Source: a virus. From it: a stretch of DNA of 21,763 bases. How positions within the stretch are numbered: the first letter of the stretch is position 1; the number at the start of each line of letters is the position of its first letter. The stretch lies in the IMG/VR virus record IMGVR_UViG_3300031232_000035, positions 1 through 21,763 of that record. One strand, written 5' to 3'. A program made the position numbers and the translations under genes. A model generated the notes under the pieces. That model saw only the letters and a list, made by a program, of their open reading frames with translations. It did no database searches and was not told where the DNA came from. Of the stretch, positions 1-6,039 are shown piece after piece.

Positions 1-1
1 T

Positions 2-472
2 GGTGGGTCGTTCGTCATCAACGGCAAGATCGTGCATCCCAACCTGAAGGCGGTCGGCATCGAGACCCACTGCGCCGGCCGACTGCGCTTCAAGGATGGC
101 GTCTGGCGCTGGGGCGAGAACGACGGCAAGGGCTGGGTCGCGAAGGGCGCTCCGATCCCGACTAACGAGGTCGAGCCGCTCGCGCCGATGCAGAACGTCT
201 ACGGGTTCCACAAGCCGACCGCGTACCAGCTCCACATGCTCGACCTACTCGAGGCCGACCTCGCGCTTACGATCAGGTTGCTGACGGACCCGGGATGGAG
301 CGTGAAGCCGAACCCGCCCGACCAGTACCCCCGCTGGGTTCCACAGCTGCGCAAGGGCGCCCCGGTGCTCGGGCACGTCCACCTCAATCCGACCGACCGA
401 GAAGACCCAGGTCCAGAGCTGTGCGCTCGCGCGGCCAAGATCCCGTGGTTCACCAAGCCCGGCAACGTGTAG
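2..472 (+). CDS. Hypothetical protein, 5'-truncated by the window edge
   Basis: This reading frame is open from base 2 to the TAG at 470-472, so the gene starts outside the window; 156 residues are visible. An in-frame GTG at 32 is possible, but no Shine-Dalgarno precedes it and the frame continues upstream, so I treat it as internal. The visible part is rich in Trp and Pro, with repeated W/G segments (VWRWGENDGKGW) and a C-terminal tail ending PWFTKPGNV. I see no membrane segment, signal peptide or catalytic motif and do not recognise a family. It lies upstream of other small unknown genes on the same strand, so it probably belongs to the same phage transcription unit. I am fairly sure it is a real gene because the frame is long and co-directional with its neighbours; its function is unknown. 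Confidence 0.6.
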   Translation, partial: GGSFVINGKIVHPNLKAVGIETHCAGRLRFKDGVWRWGENDGKGWVAKGAPIPTNEVEPLAPMQNVYGFHKPTAYQLHMLDLLEADLALTIRLLTDPGWSVKPNPPDQYPRWVPQLRKGAPVLGHVHLNPTDREDPGPELCARAAKIPWFTKPGNV

Positions 473-475
473 AGT
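470..475 (+). promoter_or_regulatory. Possible -10 box (TAGAGT) for a leaderless gene
   Basis: TAGAGT fits TAnnnT and is separated by 6 nt from the ATG at 482, which has no Shine-Dalgarno. Transcription would start at or very near the ATG. I see no convincing -35, and the box overlaps the stop codon of the gene before it, so chance is quite possible. It resembles the better-supported sites at 4764 and 8530. Confidence 0.25.
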
Positions 476-481
476 CAGCCC

Positions 482-838
482 ATGGCAGGATCAAACAACA
501 CGGTAGAGCTGATGGGCGAGCTGCGGCGGACCCGCGTCAACGGCGGTCAACATCAGCTGCCGCTGCTGCGCACGATCGCGGACCTGGCTGACCTCCTGAT
601 CCGCGAGAAGAAGGTCAGGCAGGCTGACGGCGACGTCGTCATCCCGCTGGACGGTGTGACTGCACGCAGCCTCGTGATCGTCACGCCGTCACCGATCAGC
701 TACCGGCTCAACGGGTCCACAGTTGACACGCTCTGCGGATCCATCACGATCCTGTTTGACACCGCCGTCACCAGCCTCACCGTCCGCAACGACGACGCCA
801 ACAAGGACGTCACGGTCGAGGTGTGGATCGCCACGTAG
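482..838 (+). CDS. Hypothetical small beta-rich phage protein
   Basis: The product is 118 residues. The N-terminal ~45 residues look helical (ADLADLLIREKK), and the remainder alternates hydrophobic and polar residues as beta strands do (VVIPLDGVTARSLVIVT, ITILFDTAVTSLTVRN), ending VTVEVWIAT. Such a C-terminal beta-sandwich pattern is common in small phage virion or decoration proteins, but I cannot name a family and this is inference from composition only. The ATG at 482 is 9 nt after the preceding stop and has no recognisable Shine-Dalgarno; a TAGAGT box just upstream might give a leaderless message, otherwise translation re-initiates after the upstream gene. No cysteine cluster, signal peptide or membrane span is apparent. 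Confidence 0.6.
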   Translation: MAGSNNTVELMGELRRTRVNGGQHQLPLLRTIADLADLLIREKKVRQADGDVVIPLDGVTARSLVIVTPSPISYRLNGSTVDTLCGSITILFDTAVTSLTVRNDDANKDVTVEVWIAT

Positions 839-860
839 AAGGAGAACCAGAGGAGAAGTC

Positions 861-1034
861 ATGCTAGCCATCGTCCTGAACTTCGACACCGACATCCGCC
901 AGCGCGCTCACGCCGAGCTGCAGATCGACACGCCCGCGTGGCGCGATCTGATGGTCGGCGAGCAGCTGGTCAAGCTCGCGCCGTTCGTTAGCGCCCAGGT
1001 GGCGCGCGACGCTCAGCGAAAGCAGGTCGCATGA
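861..1034 (+). CDS. Hypothetical small protein (57 aa)
   Basis: I place the start at the ATG at 861 because a strong purine-rich Shine-Dalgarno (AGGAG at 851-855) precedes it; the frame is open further upstream but without such a signal. The 57-residue product begins MLAIVLNFDTDIRQRAHAEL and is a mix of short helices with a basic C-terminus. No family is recognisable. Its stop overlaps the next start (ATGA at 1031-1034), which suggests translational coupling with the zinc-knuckle gene that follows. The coding call rests on the ribosome binding site, the overlap and co-direction with neighbours. Confidence 0.6.
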   Translation: MLAIVLNFDTDIRQRAHAELQIDTPAWRDLMVGEQLVKLAPFVSAQVARDAQRKQVA

Positions 1035-1321
1035 CGAAGCAGGACTTTTGGTCGCAGCTCGGGGAGGGCAAGGCTTCACGCGTCCTGGTCCCTGAAACTG
1101 CAAGGCGTCCGGCCACCCGGACGCGGATCGTGCGCGCGGCACCGTGGAGTCACTACGCCGGCTACGACGAGCGTAGCGGGGGGCGACCGCGGTGCCGCGC
1201 GCAGGGCTGCGGCAAGGCGTTGCGGAAAGACCAGCCGTTCGCCTGCAGCCCGAAGTGCGAGGCGCTCGTTCGTGACGAGGTCCAGGCGATGCTGCGCGCG
1301 ATCACCGGGAAGGCAGCATGA
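1031..1321 (+). CDS. Small zinc-knuckle-like protein
   Basis: The 96-residue product has a basic N-terminal half (RRPATRTRIVR) and then a four-cysteine pattern, CRAQGCGKAL followed by FACSPKC, that is CX4C...CX3C, with the CGK and F-x-C-S turns typical of small zinc ribbons or knuckles. This suggests a structural zinc site and perhaps nucleic acid binding, which is family knowledge applied by inference. The start overlaps the previous stop (ATGA) and its stop overlaps the next start (ATGA at 1318), so it sits in a coupled run of genes. No catalytic residues (for instance HNH histidines) are visible, so I do not call it a nuclease. Function unknown. Confidence 0.65.
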   Translation: MTKQDFWSQLGEGKASRVLVPETARRPATRTRIVRAAPWSHYAGYDERSGGRPRCRAQGCGKALRKDQPFACSPKCEALVRDEVQAMLRAITGKAA

Positions 1322-1653
1322 CCGGGCGTCTCGGCCCCCTCGAGTTCATCGACGCCGCTACAGCGCCGGTCGATAACGCCGAACAGCGCGAACCTGACCC
1401 GGCCGAGAAGGCTGGCATGGAGCGCCTGGTTCATGCGTTCGGCGCGAAGCAGGTCGGCGACGGCCGTCGCTCGGATTCGATCTTCCGCCGACTCCACAGT
1501 GAGCTCTCCAACGTCGCGCGCGGCAACGGCGGGACCAGCGTGGTTCCTGCAGCTCAGCGAACGACGGGCGACAGCCGGCTACCTCGCTCGGGATCCCGCT
1601 TCGAGATGGTACGGGACTGGGACCTGGACACGAAGCCAAAGAGGCCGGCGTGA
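1318..1653 (+). CDS. Hypothetical protein, likely disordered
   Basis: The 111-residue product starts at an ATGA overlap with the zinc-knuckle gene and ends at a GTGA overlap with queC (stop 1651-1653, next start 1650). Composition is Arg, Ala, Ser, Gly and Asp rich with few hydrophobic stretches apart from a short helix (EKAGMERLVHAFGAKQV), so much of it may be disordered. I recognise no domain. The main support is position: it closes the gap between two coupled genes with overlaps on both sides. Reading frames on the other strand here are longer (1358-1846) but would be the only minus-strand genes in the window and lack start signals. Confidence 0.55.
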   Translation: MTGRLGPLEFIDAATAPVDNAEQREPDPAEKAGMERLVHAFGAKQVGDGRRSDSIFRRLHSELSNVARGNGGTSVVPAAQRTTGDSRLPRSGSRFEMVRDWDLDTKPKRPA

Positions 1654-2354
1654 CCCGATCGGTCGTGCTCGTGTCTGGCGGGCTCGACTCCGCGGTCGTG
1701 CTTGCCATGGCGATCGAGGCAGGCCACGAGGTGTTCCCGTTCCACGTCCAGTACGGCCAGAAGAACGCGCGCGAGCTGCTGTCGGCCAAGGCACTGGTCG
1801 CGTTCTTCAGCCTGTACGACCGGCTTAGGGTCGTCACTGTGGACATGCAGATCCGCGGGTCAGCGCTGACCGACGAAGCCGTCGAGGTTCCGAGCGCGCA
1901 GGCTGACGGCGTCCCGGCGACCTACGTCCCGGCGCGCAACACATTCATGCTCGGTCTGGCAGCATCGTTTGCCGAGAGCGTGAGCGCGAGCAGGATCTGG
2001 GTCGGTTTCAACCAGCTCGAGGACGTCTACACGCCCGCCGGCCGCGCGAGCGGCGTCAGGTTCGCGAACCGCGTGAGCAGCGTCGGCTACCCGGACTGCA
2101 GCGACGAGTTCGTAGACGCGATGAACGACCTGCTCAAGCTCGGGATGCGCCGGCCGGCAAAGGTCGTCGCCCCCATCATCGACATGACCAAGAGCGAGAT
2201 CATCCGCGAGGCGCTGTGGCTGCAGGTCCCGATCGCGCTCACGTGGTCGTGCTACGCCGGCGGCGCCGCGCCGTGCGGTCGATGCGATGCCTGCCGCGCC
2301 CGCGTTGCTGCGTTCGCATCGCTCTGTAAGCCAGACCCGGCTCAACTCACGTAA
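1650..2354 (+). CDS. queC: QueC-like 7-cyano-7-deazaguanine (preQ0) synthase
   Basis: The 234-residue product is an N-type ATP pyrophosphatase of the QueC family, which uses ATP and ammonia to turn 7-carboxy-7-deazaguanine into preQ0. The PP-loop SGGLDS is at residues 9-14; YVPARNT and YPDC, both family hallmarks, follow. Near the C-terminus Cys201, Cys209, Cys212 and Cys215 (pattern C-x7-CGRCDAC) match the structural zinc site. Length is usual for the family. An oddity is a stretch of roughly 20 residues (TPAGRASGVRFANRVSS) between GFNQLED and YPDC, where ordinary QueC proteins have only a short GxxxxDYSG link. The start is the GTG at 1650, overlapping the previous stop. In phages, QueC usually feeds preQ0 or its derivatives into DNA to block restriction; no QueD, QueE, FolE or DpdA-like gene is in this window, so partners must lie elsewhere or come from the host. 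Confidence 0.92.
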   Translation: MTRSVVLVSGGLDSAVVLAMAIEAGHEVFPFHVQYGQKNARELLSAKALVAFFSLYDRLRVVTVDMQIRGSALTDEAVEVPSAQADGVPATYVPARNTFMLGLAASFAESVSASRIWVGFNQLEDVYTPAGRASGVRFANRVSSVGYPDCSDEFVDAMNDLLKLGMRRPAKVVAPIIDMTKSEIIREALWLQVPIALTWSCYAGGAAPCGRCDACRARVAAFASLCKPDPAQLT

Positions 2355-2358
2355 CTGG

Positions 2359-2387
2359 TTGACAGCACATGGCCCAGGTTCTACGCT
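2359..2387 (+). promoter_or_regulatory. Sigma-70-type promoter upstream of the lysine-rich gene
   Basis: A perfect -35 box TTGACA (2359-2364) is followed by exactly 17 nt and a -10 box TACGCT (2382-2387), which fits TAnnnT. It lies in the 75-nt gap after queC and would drive the basic-protein gene at 2430 with a leader of roughly 35 nt carrying a Shine-Dalgarno. This is the best full promoter I find in the window. Confidence 0.65.
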
Positions 2388-2429
2388 CGCGTCAAGACCT
2401 GCAGAAGGTCATCAACCAGGAGAAGACGC

Positions 2430-2660
2430 ATGAAGACGATCAGCGAGTTCGAGATGTTCGGTGGCAAAGGTGGCGGCAAGGGCAAGAAGGGCGGTGGCAA
2501 GAAGAAGGGTGCCAAGAAGGGCGCCAAGAAGCCGCCCGCCAAGAAGGGTGGCGGCAAGAAGGCGAAGGCCGGTGCCAAGAAGCCCCCGGCCAAGAAGGCG
2601 AAGAAGGCCGGTCCAAAGAAGCCCCCGGCCGCCAAGAAGCCGGCCAAGCTCCTCAACTAG
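2430..2660 (+). CDS. Lysine-rich histone H1-like basic protein (internal-protein candidate)
   Basis: The 76-residue product is about 37 percent lysine (about 28 residues), with glycine-, alanine- and proline-rich spacing built from GGGKK, GAKK and KKPPAKK units, like the C-terminal tail of histone H1 and bacterial H1-like proteins. Such tails bind and condense DNA by charge, so a role in DNA compaction or packaging is a reasonable inference. Residues 1-10, MKTISEFEMF, are quite different from the rest and could be a targeting tag. The start follows AGGAG in the right position, and a TTGACA-N17-TACGCT promoter lies upstream, so it seems to be expressed on its own. Lysine is encoded almost only by AAG. 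Because the sequence is low in complexity, other frames are also open here; the start signals decide in favour of this frame. Confidence 0.8.
   Translation: MKTISEFEMFGGKGGGKGKKGGGKKKGAKKGAKKPPAKKGGGKKAKAGAKKPPAKKAKKAGPKKPPAAKKPAKLLN
2465..2650 (+). repeat. Low-complexity imperfect repeat encoding Lys/Gly/Pro units
   Basis: Short units such as GGCAAGAAG, GCCAAGAAG and AAGCCSCCSGCCAAGAAG recur imperfectly through most of the basic-protein gene and produce the GKK, AKK and KKPPAKK protein repeats. Such tracts can expand or contract by replication slippage, so related phages probably differ in copy number here. Confidence 0.7.
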
Positions 2661-2677
2661 TCCGGCGGCGGCAGCTC

Positions 2678-2703
2678 CTGGTTGATGGCGCCTCCATAAC
2701 CAG
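2678..2703 (+). other. Stem-loop after the lysine-rich gene (terminator or RNA element)
   Basis: CTGGTT (2678-2683) pairs with AACCAG (2698-2703) and ATGG (2685-2688) pairs with CCAT (2694-2697), leaving one bulged G and a 5-nt loop: ten base pairs in all. It starts 18 nt after the stop codon. There is no T-run behind it, so it may be an attenuator or mRNA 3'-end stabiliser rather than a classical intrinsic terminator. A smaller CCGG/CCGG hairpin follows at 2704-2718. Confidence 0.5.
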
Positions 2704-2739
2704 CCGGTCTCGTGCCGGGAACATACTGGAGGCAACGTT

Positions 2740-3024
2740 TTGATCGTCGTGACCCTGTCCAAGCTTCGCTTGTCGATCGAAGGTCATGCGGTCGGCGGCA
2801 GAGGCGCCAGCTGGCTCCGTGCCTGCGCTGCCGTGTCCGCTGTTGCGTTCATGCTCAAGCCTCGGCAGGCCCGCAAGACGGTGCCAGGCTCTGCAGCGTT
2901 CGATCTGTACCAGCATGCCGGCCCGCGACGTGAGCCTGGTGAGCTCGACGCTCGTGCACTGGCTACGCTGCGGCAGCTCGCGCGCACCTACCCTGACCAC
3001 GTCAAGATCAAGGTGACTACGTGA
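2740..3024 (+). CDS. Hypothetical protein upstream of terminase
   Basis: The 94-residue product starts at TTG (2740), chosen because GGAGG at 2728-2732 stands 7 nt before it; the stop overlaps the terminase start (GTGA, 3021-3024). The sequence begins MIVVTLSKLRLSIEGHAVGG, has a short hydrophobic patch (WLRACAAVSAVAFML, about residues 25-39) too short and interrupted to be a confident membrane span, and ends with a helical segment and a basic tail. Its position immediately before the large subunit is where many phages place the small terminase, but I see no helix-turn-helix clear enough to claim that. Function unknown. Confidence 0.55.
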   Translation: MIVVTLSKLRLSIEGHAVGGRGASWLRACAAVSAVAFMLKPRQARKTVPGSAAFDLYQHAGPRREPGELDARALATLRQLARTYPDHVKIKVTT

Positions 3025-4760
3025 TCGTCTGCGCCCTGTCGACCAGTGCCCTCGCGCAGAAGATCCTCCTGTTCGTCGAGAACTTCTCGAACATGGAGTT
3101 CTACTCGTACCAGCGATTGCCGGCGCTGCGGATCATCGAGAGCCTGCTGCGGAACGACGGCGACGTGATCACCTGCCTGTTCTCGCGCCAGTCTGGCAAG
3201 TCGAACATGCTCGCCGCGCTCGGCGCGGGCCTGACCGTCATCCTGCCGGTGTTGGCCCGGACGTTCCCGGATGATGAGCGGCTCGCGCGGCTCGACACGT
3301 GGGGCTCAGGTCGGGGCATCCAGATCGGCATCTTCGGCCCGAACCAGGAGAGCACCGGTCCGATCTACGAGCGCATGCGCGAGATCGTGATGTCCGAGCA
3401 CGCGCAGGAGATCTGTGCGGACCCCGAGATCTCCGTGCACCTCGTCCAGTCGCGCGGCGACAGCTTGCAGTGGAACACCGGCGCACGCGTTCGAGCGAAG
3501 ACGGCCAACGAAGGCGCGTTCGTCGAGGGCAAGACCTACCACCTGGTCATCATCGACGAGGCGCAGAAGGTGCTTGGCGCCAAGGTCCGCAAGGAGATCT
3601 CGCCGATGCTCGCCGCGACCAACGGCACGATGGTCAAGATCGGAACGGCGTGGATGAGCCGCGGCGGCTTCCATCTCGACATCCAGACCAACATCCTGGT
3701 GCAGAAGAACGGCGGCAAGCAGAACCACTTCGAGTTCGACTACGAGATCGTCATCCGCGAGAAGCGCGCGCTGTACGACCGGCAGAAGCGCAGCTACGAC
3801 CAGTACCAGCAGCAGATGGCAGACCTGCGCGCTGGTCGCCGCAAGGAACCGCCGGCGGCCAACCTCCGTACGGTCGTTCCTGACGCCACCCACCTGTCCT
3901 ACGAGAAGTGGCTGACGGGCGAGATCCGGCGGCTCGGCGGGACGCACAGCGAGGAGTTCAAGATGAACTTCAAGCTCGCGTGGCAGGAGTCGCGGCAGAT
4001 CGCGTTCACGGACGACGAGCTGACACGCGGCGCGATGCCCAACGTCGAGATGGTGTCGAGCCAGCGCCGCGGCGTCATCGTCGCCGGCCTCGACATCGCC
4101 AAGTCGAACGACAGCACCGTGCTCACCGTGACCGAGGTCGACTTCTCGATCCCGATCCACGAGGCGGACGTCAGCCGCGCGCAGACCACGCCGGTCGACG
4201 TCCACTACATCAAGAGGATCCTCGGTTGGAAGGAGCTGCAGGGATCGTTCGAGAACCTCCAGTACGGAGGCATCGTCGACTTCCTGTCTGGCTTCGCGGT
4301 CCAGCGCCTCGTGGGCGATAGCACCGGCATGGGCGATCCTGTGATGGAGCGGCTCGAGGTTCTGCTGGCTCCGCTCGCCATTGAGGTTGTTCCGTTCCGC
4401 TACGGGACCGCCAGCAAGAGCGACCTCTACAAGTATTATCTCCAGGAGTTCAAGAGCGGGCGCATCCAGTACCCTGCGGGCGAGCTGACGCAGGACTCGA
4501 TCGAGTTCCGGCACTTCATCGAGCAGCACAGCGACCTCGTGCGCGAATATGTGGGCAGCTACCTGTCGTGCTCAGCTTCAGAGGAGTCGCTGCACGACGA
4601 CTACCCGGACAGCAGCGCGCTCGCGGTGTGGGCCTCGCGGGACATCATGACCGCGCGCGAGCTGCCGTCGATGGAGGTCTCCGGCTTCGGCGCTGTCGGC
4701 GTGACCAGGTTCGGCAGCGGCGGACCGTCCCGCTTGGAGCGCTACCGTAGGCACCGCTGA
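3021..4760 (+). CDS. terL: Terminase large subunit (packaging ATPase-nuclease)
   Basis: The 579-residue product is the motor that cuts and pumps DNA into the prohead through the portal. The ATPase half shows an adenine-binding-type YSYQRLPALR region (about 29-38), a terminase-style Walker A SRQSGKS (55-61), a Walker B LVIIDEAQ (175-182) and the coupling motif GTAW (208-211). The RNase H-like nuclease half shows the acidic strand GLDIAKSNDST (Asp358), a second acid in VGDSTGMGDP (Asp433) and a third cluster HDDYPDSSALAVWA (Asp526-530). All core motifs are intact, and length is usual. The GTG start at 3021 overlaps the preceding stop. The portal lies 1.3 kb downstream, separated by small genes including a second lysine-rich protein. 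The identification is firm; the headful or cohesive-end packaging type cannot be told from the sequence alone. Confidence 0.95.
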   Translation: MIVCALSTSALAQKILLFVENFSNMEFYSYQRLPALRIIESLLRNDGDVITCLFSRQSGKSNMLAALGAGLTVILPVLARTFPDDERLARLDTWGSGRGIQIGIFGPNQESTGPIYERMREIVMSEHAQEICADPEISVHLVQSRGDSLQWNTGARVRAKTANEGAFVEGKTYHLVIIDEAQKVLGAKVRKEISPMLAATNGTMVKIGTAWMSRGGFHLDIQTNILVQKNGGKQNHFEFDYEIVIREKRALYDRQKRSYDQYQQQMADLRAGRRKEPPAANLRTVVPDATHLSYEKWLTGEIRRLGGTHSEEFKMNFKLAWQESRQIAFTDDELTRGAMPNVEMVSSQRRGVIVAGLDIAKSNDSTVLTVTEVDFSIPIHEADVSRAQTTPVDVHYIKRILGWKELQGSFENLQYGGIVDFLSGFAVQRLVGDSTGMGDPVMERLEVLLAPLAIEVVPFRYGTASKSDLYKYYLQEFKSGRIQYPAGELTQDSIEFRHFIEQHSDLVREYVGSYLSCSASEESLHDDYPDSSALAVWASRDIMTARELPSMEVSGFGAVGVTRFGSGGPSRLERYRRHR

Positions 4761-4763
4761 GCG

Positions 4764-4772
4764 TGGTAGCGT
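4764..4772 (+). promoter_or_regulatory. Extended -10 promoter (TGGTAGCGT), leaderless
   Basis: TGGTAGCGT fits the extended -10 form TGnTAnnnT and lies 3 nt after the terminase stop codon. Exactly 7 nt separate the box from the ATG at 4780, so the transcript should begin at or next to the start codon. No -35 is evident. The same element and the same 7-nt spacing recur at 8530-8546. Confidence 0.45.
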
Positions 4773-4779
4773 GAGGCCC

Positions 4780-5037
4780 ATGGGCGGATCATCAAAAAGT
4801 TCTGGCAGCAAGTCGAAGGGCCATCCAAAGCCAGGCGGCCACTCGAAGCTCGGCAAGAAGTCCGGTCCAAAGAAGCCGCCCAAGCCCAAGAAAGATCCCA
4901 AGAAGCCGAAGGAACCAAAGAAGAAAGGTGCGAAGAAACCACCGAAGAAAAAGGCGCACGGCGGCGGTGGAACGCATCACGGTGGAAGCACCGGGATCCT
5001 GAAAGCCGTCGGTCGCGTTGTCAAAGAAGCCAGCTAG
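4780..5037 (+). CDS. Second lysine-rich histone-like protein
   Basis: From the ATG at 4780 the product is 85 residues with about 25 lysines. A Ser/Gly/Lys start is followed by a Lys-Pro tract (KKPPKPKKDPKKPKEPKKK, about residues 31-49), a Gly/His stretch (GGGGTHHGG) and a short amphipathic basic helix at the C-terminus (GILKAVGRVVKEAS). It shares the GPKKPP and GAKKPP units with the basic protein at 2430, so the two may be related or have similar roles in DNA binding. A GTG at 4771 is also in frame, but it overlaps the likely -10 box and has no Shine-Dalgarno, so I prefer 4780, probably as a leaderless message. Both AAG and AAA lysine codons are used, unlike the first protein. DNA condensation is inference from composition. 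Confidence 0.75.
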   Translation: MGGSSKSSGSKSKGHPKPGGHSKLGKKSGPKKPPKPKKDPKKPKEPKKKGAKKPPKKKAHGGGGTHHGGSTGILKAVGRVVKEAS

Positions 5038-5048
5038 GGAGGTGACCC

Positions 5049-5366
5049 GTGAAGTTCGGACGCAACAAGCTCAAGCCCACCATGAACGAAGCCCAGAAGA
5101 ACATCGTCGCGCGTGGTGACGACAACCCGCCGCGGCGCGGTACGTTCCTGACCCCGCTCCTCACCAACAGCCAGTTCGACGACCCGACCGGATCAGCCGT
5201 GCGCGGCACGCGCCCCGAGATCGCCGATCAGCTGGTCAACGGCGTCAAGTCGGCGACGCAGATGGCCAACATCCCATCGGACGAGAAAGACGACGTCGGC
5301 CGGTTTGACCTGCGCAACTTTGCGCGAGGTGCGGACCGGACCGGCGGGACGTCTCGCATCAAGTGA
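5049..5366 (+). CDS. Hypothetical protein between terminase and portal
   Basis: The 105-residue product uses a GTG start at 5049 preceded by one of the best ribosome binding sites in the window (AGGGAGGTGA at 5036-5045, partly inside the previous stop). It begins MKFGRNKLKPTMNEAQKNI and is polar throughout, with no hydrophobic core typical of a membrane protein and no cysteines. The middle (QFDDPTGSAVRG) and the end (ARGADRTGGTSRIK) look flexible. Its stop overlaps the next start (GTGA at 5363-5366). No family recognised; small conserved genes in this location are often minor virion or packaging-associated proteins, but that is only context. Confidence 0.6.
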   Translation: MKFGRNKLKPTMNEAQKNIVARGDDNPPRRGTFLTPLLTNSQFDDPTGSAVRGTRPEIADQLVNGVKSATQMANIPSDEKDDVGRFDLRNFARGADRTGGTSRIK

Positions 5367-5746
5367 TCCTCCGCTGGCACGACCACGACGTCGACCTCGT
5401 CCGGCTTGCAGGCTGGCGCGGCCGGCTGCTGCTCTGGTTGTTACAGCGATGGCTGACACGGTGGCTCGTGCGTGGACAGCTTCCGATCATGGAAGACTCG
5501 CCAGCTCAGCCGACCGTAGAGATTGACCCGATCGCATACCGGCGCTACGCCGCGGTTCCCGCGCCGGACGCCCCGCCGGCCGAGCCTGAGTCTACGAGCC
5601 TGGACCGCCTGAGCGCCGCCAACGCCAATCCTCGAGCTGGTCGATACGCGTACAAATCGAGCCGTCGGTTTGCGAGCCCCGAAGGCGACTTCGACAAACT
5701 GTCGGAGTCAGACCCAACCCCTGTGATGAAAAAGCCGAAGAGGTAG
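5363..5746 (+). CDS. Hypothetical protein with an N-terminal amphipathic hydrophobic helix
   Basis: The 127-residue product starts at a GTG overlapping the previous stop. Residues about 11-37 (LVRLAGWRGRLLLWLLQRWL and following) form a Leu/Trp/Arg-rich amphipathic helix that could lie on a membrane or pack against another protein. The remainder is Pro/Ala/Ser rich and likely disordered, ending with a basic tail (PVMKKPKR). No catalytic motif or cysteine pattern is present. The next gene starts 2 nt after its stop codon, with an AGAGG Shine-Dalgarno overlapping the end of this gene. I cannot assign a function; a minor structural or membrane-associated role are both possible. Confidence 0.55.
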   Translation: MILRWHDHDVDLVRLAGWRGRLLLWLLQRWLTRWLVRGQLPIMEDSPAQPTVEIDPIAYRRYAAVPAPDAPPAEPESTSLDRLSAANANPRAGRYAYKSSRRFASPEGDFDKLSESDPTPVMKKPKR

Positions 5747-5748
5747 CC

Positions 5749-6039
5749 ATGGCCGAGCCCGTCCCGCCACCGCCCGTGTTCACCGTGATCAGCCGCGAGG
5801 TCGCACGGCGCAAGCCGGCCTCGATCGACGACGCCGGCCGCGAGGTTCCAGCTGTCGGCTTCGCCACGTCGTTCTCTCGGATCAACATGAGCCAGTCCAA
5901 AGCCGTCGCCATCCCGATCATGGACCTGGCGCCTATCACGCCGCCGCATCTCGTCCACAAGGTGATGCGAAGCCGCGTGACCTACCTGGTCCTGATCCTC
6001 GTCGCTGCAGCCGCTGCCTGGGCGCTGGTGGCTTCCTAG
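5749..6039 (+). CDS. Small tail-anchored membrane protein, unknown function
   Basis: The 96-residue product has a soluble N-terminal part (residues 1-70, Pro-rich at the start) and one clear hydrophobic segment at the extreme C-terminus (YLVLILVAAAAAWALVAS, about 79-96), preceded by positive residues (HKVMRSR). This is the arrangement of a C-tail-anchored inner membrane protein with the N-terminal domain inside the cell, by the positive-inside rule. AGAGG at 5740-5744 acts as Shine-Dalgarno for the ATG at 5749. Its stop codon directly abuts the portal start at 6040. Lysis proteins sometimes look like this, but a lone gene between terminase and portal is not a lysis cassette, so I leave the role open. 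Confidence 0.6.
   Translation: MAEPVPPPPVFTVISREVARRKPASIDDAGREVPAVGFATSFSRINMSQSKAVAIPIMDLAPITPPHLVHKVMRSRVTYLVLILVAAAAAWALVAS

Noticed and set aside
2369-2743. Alternative plus-strand frame (124 aa, Gln/Glu/Gly-rich) overlapping the basic-protein gene
   Set aside because: No Shine-Dalgarno at its start, whereas the lysine-rich frame has AGGAG and a promoter. All frames are open here because the DNA is repetitive and low in stop codons.
2740-3024. Small terminase subunit
   Set aside because: Position fits, but no helix-turn-helix or coiled-coil oligomerisation region is clear, so I left it as hypothetical.
5749-6039. Holin or spanin reading of the C-terminally anchored protein
   Set aside because: There is no endolysin or second lysis protein beside it, and the single anchor is at the C-terminus in a packaging gene cluster, so there is too little to call lysis.
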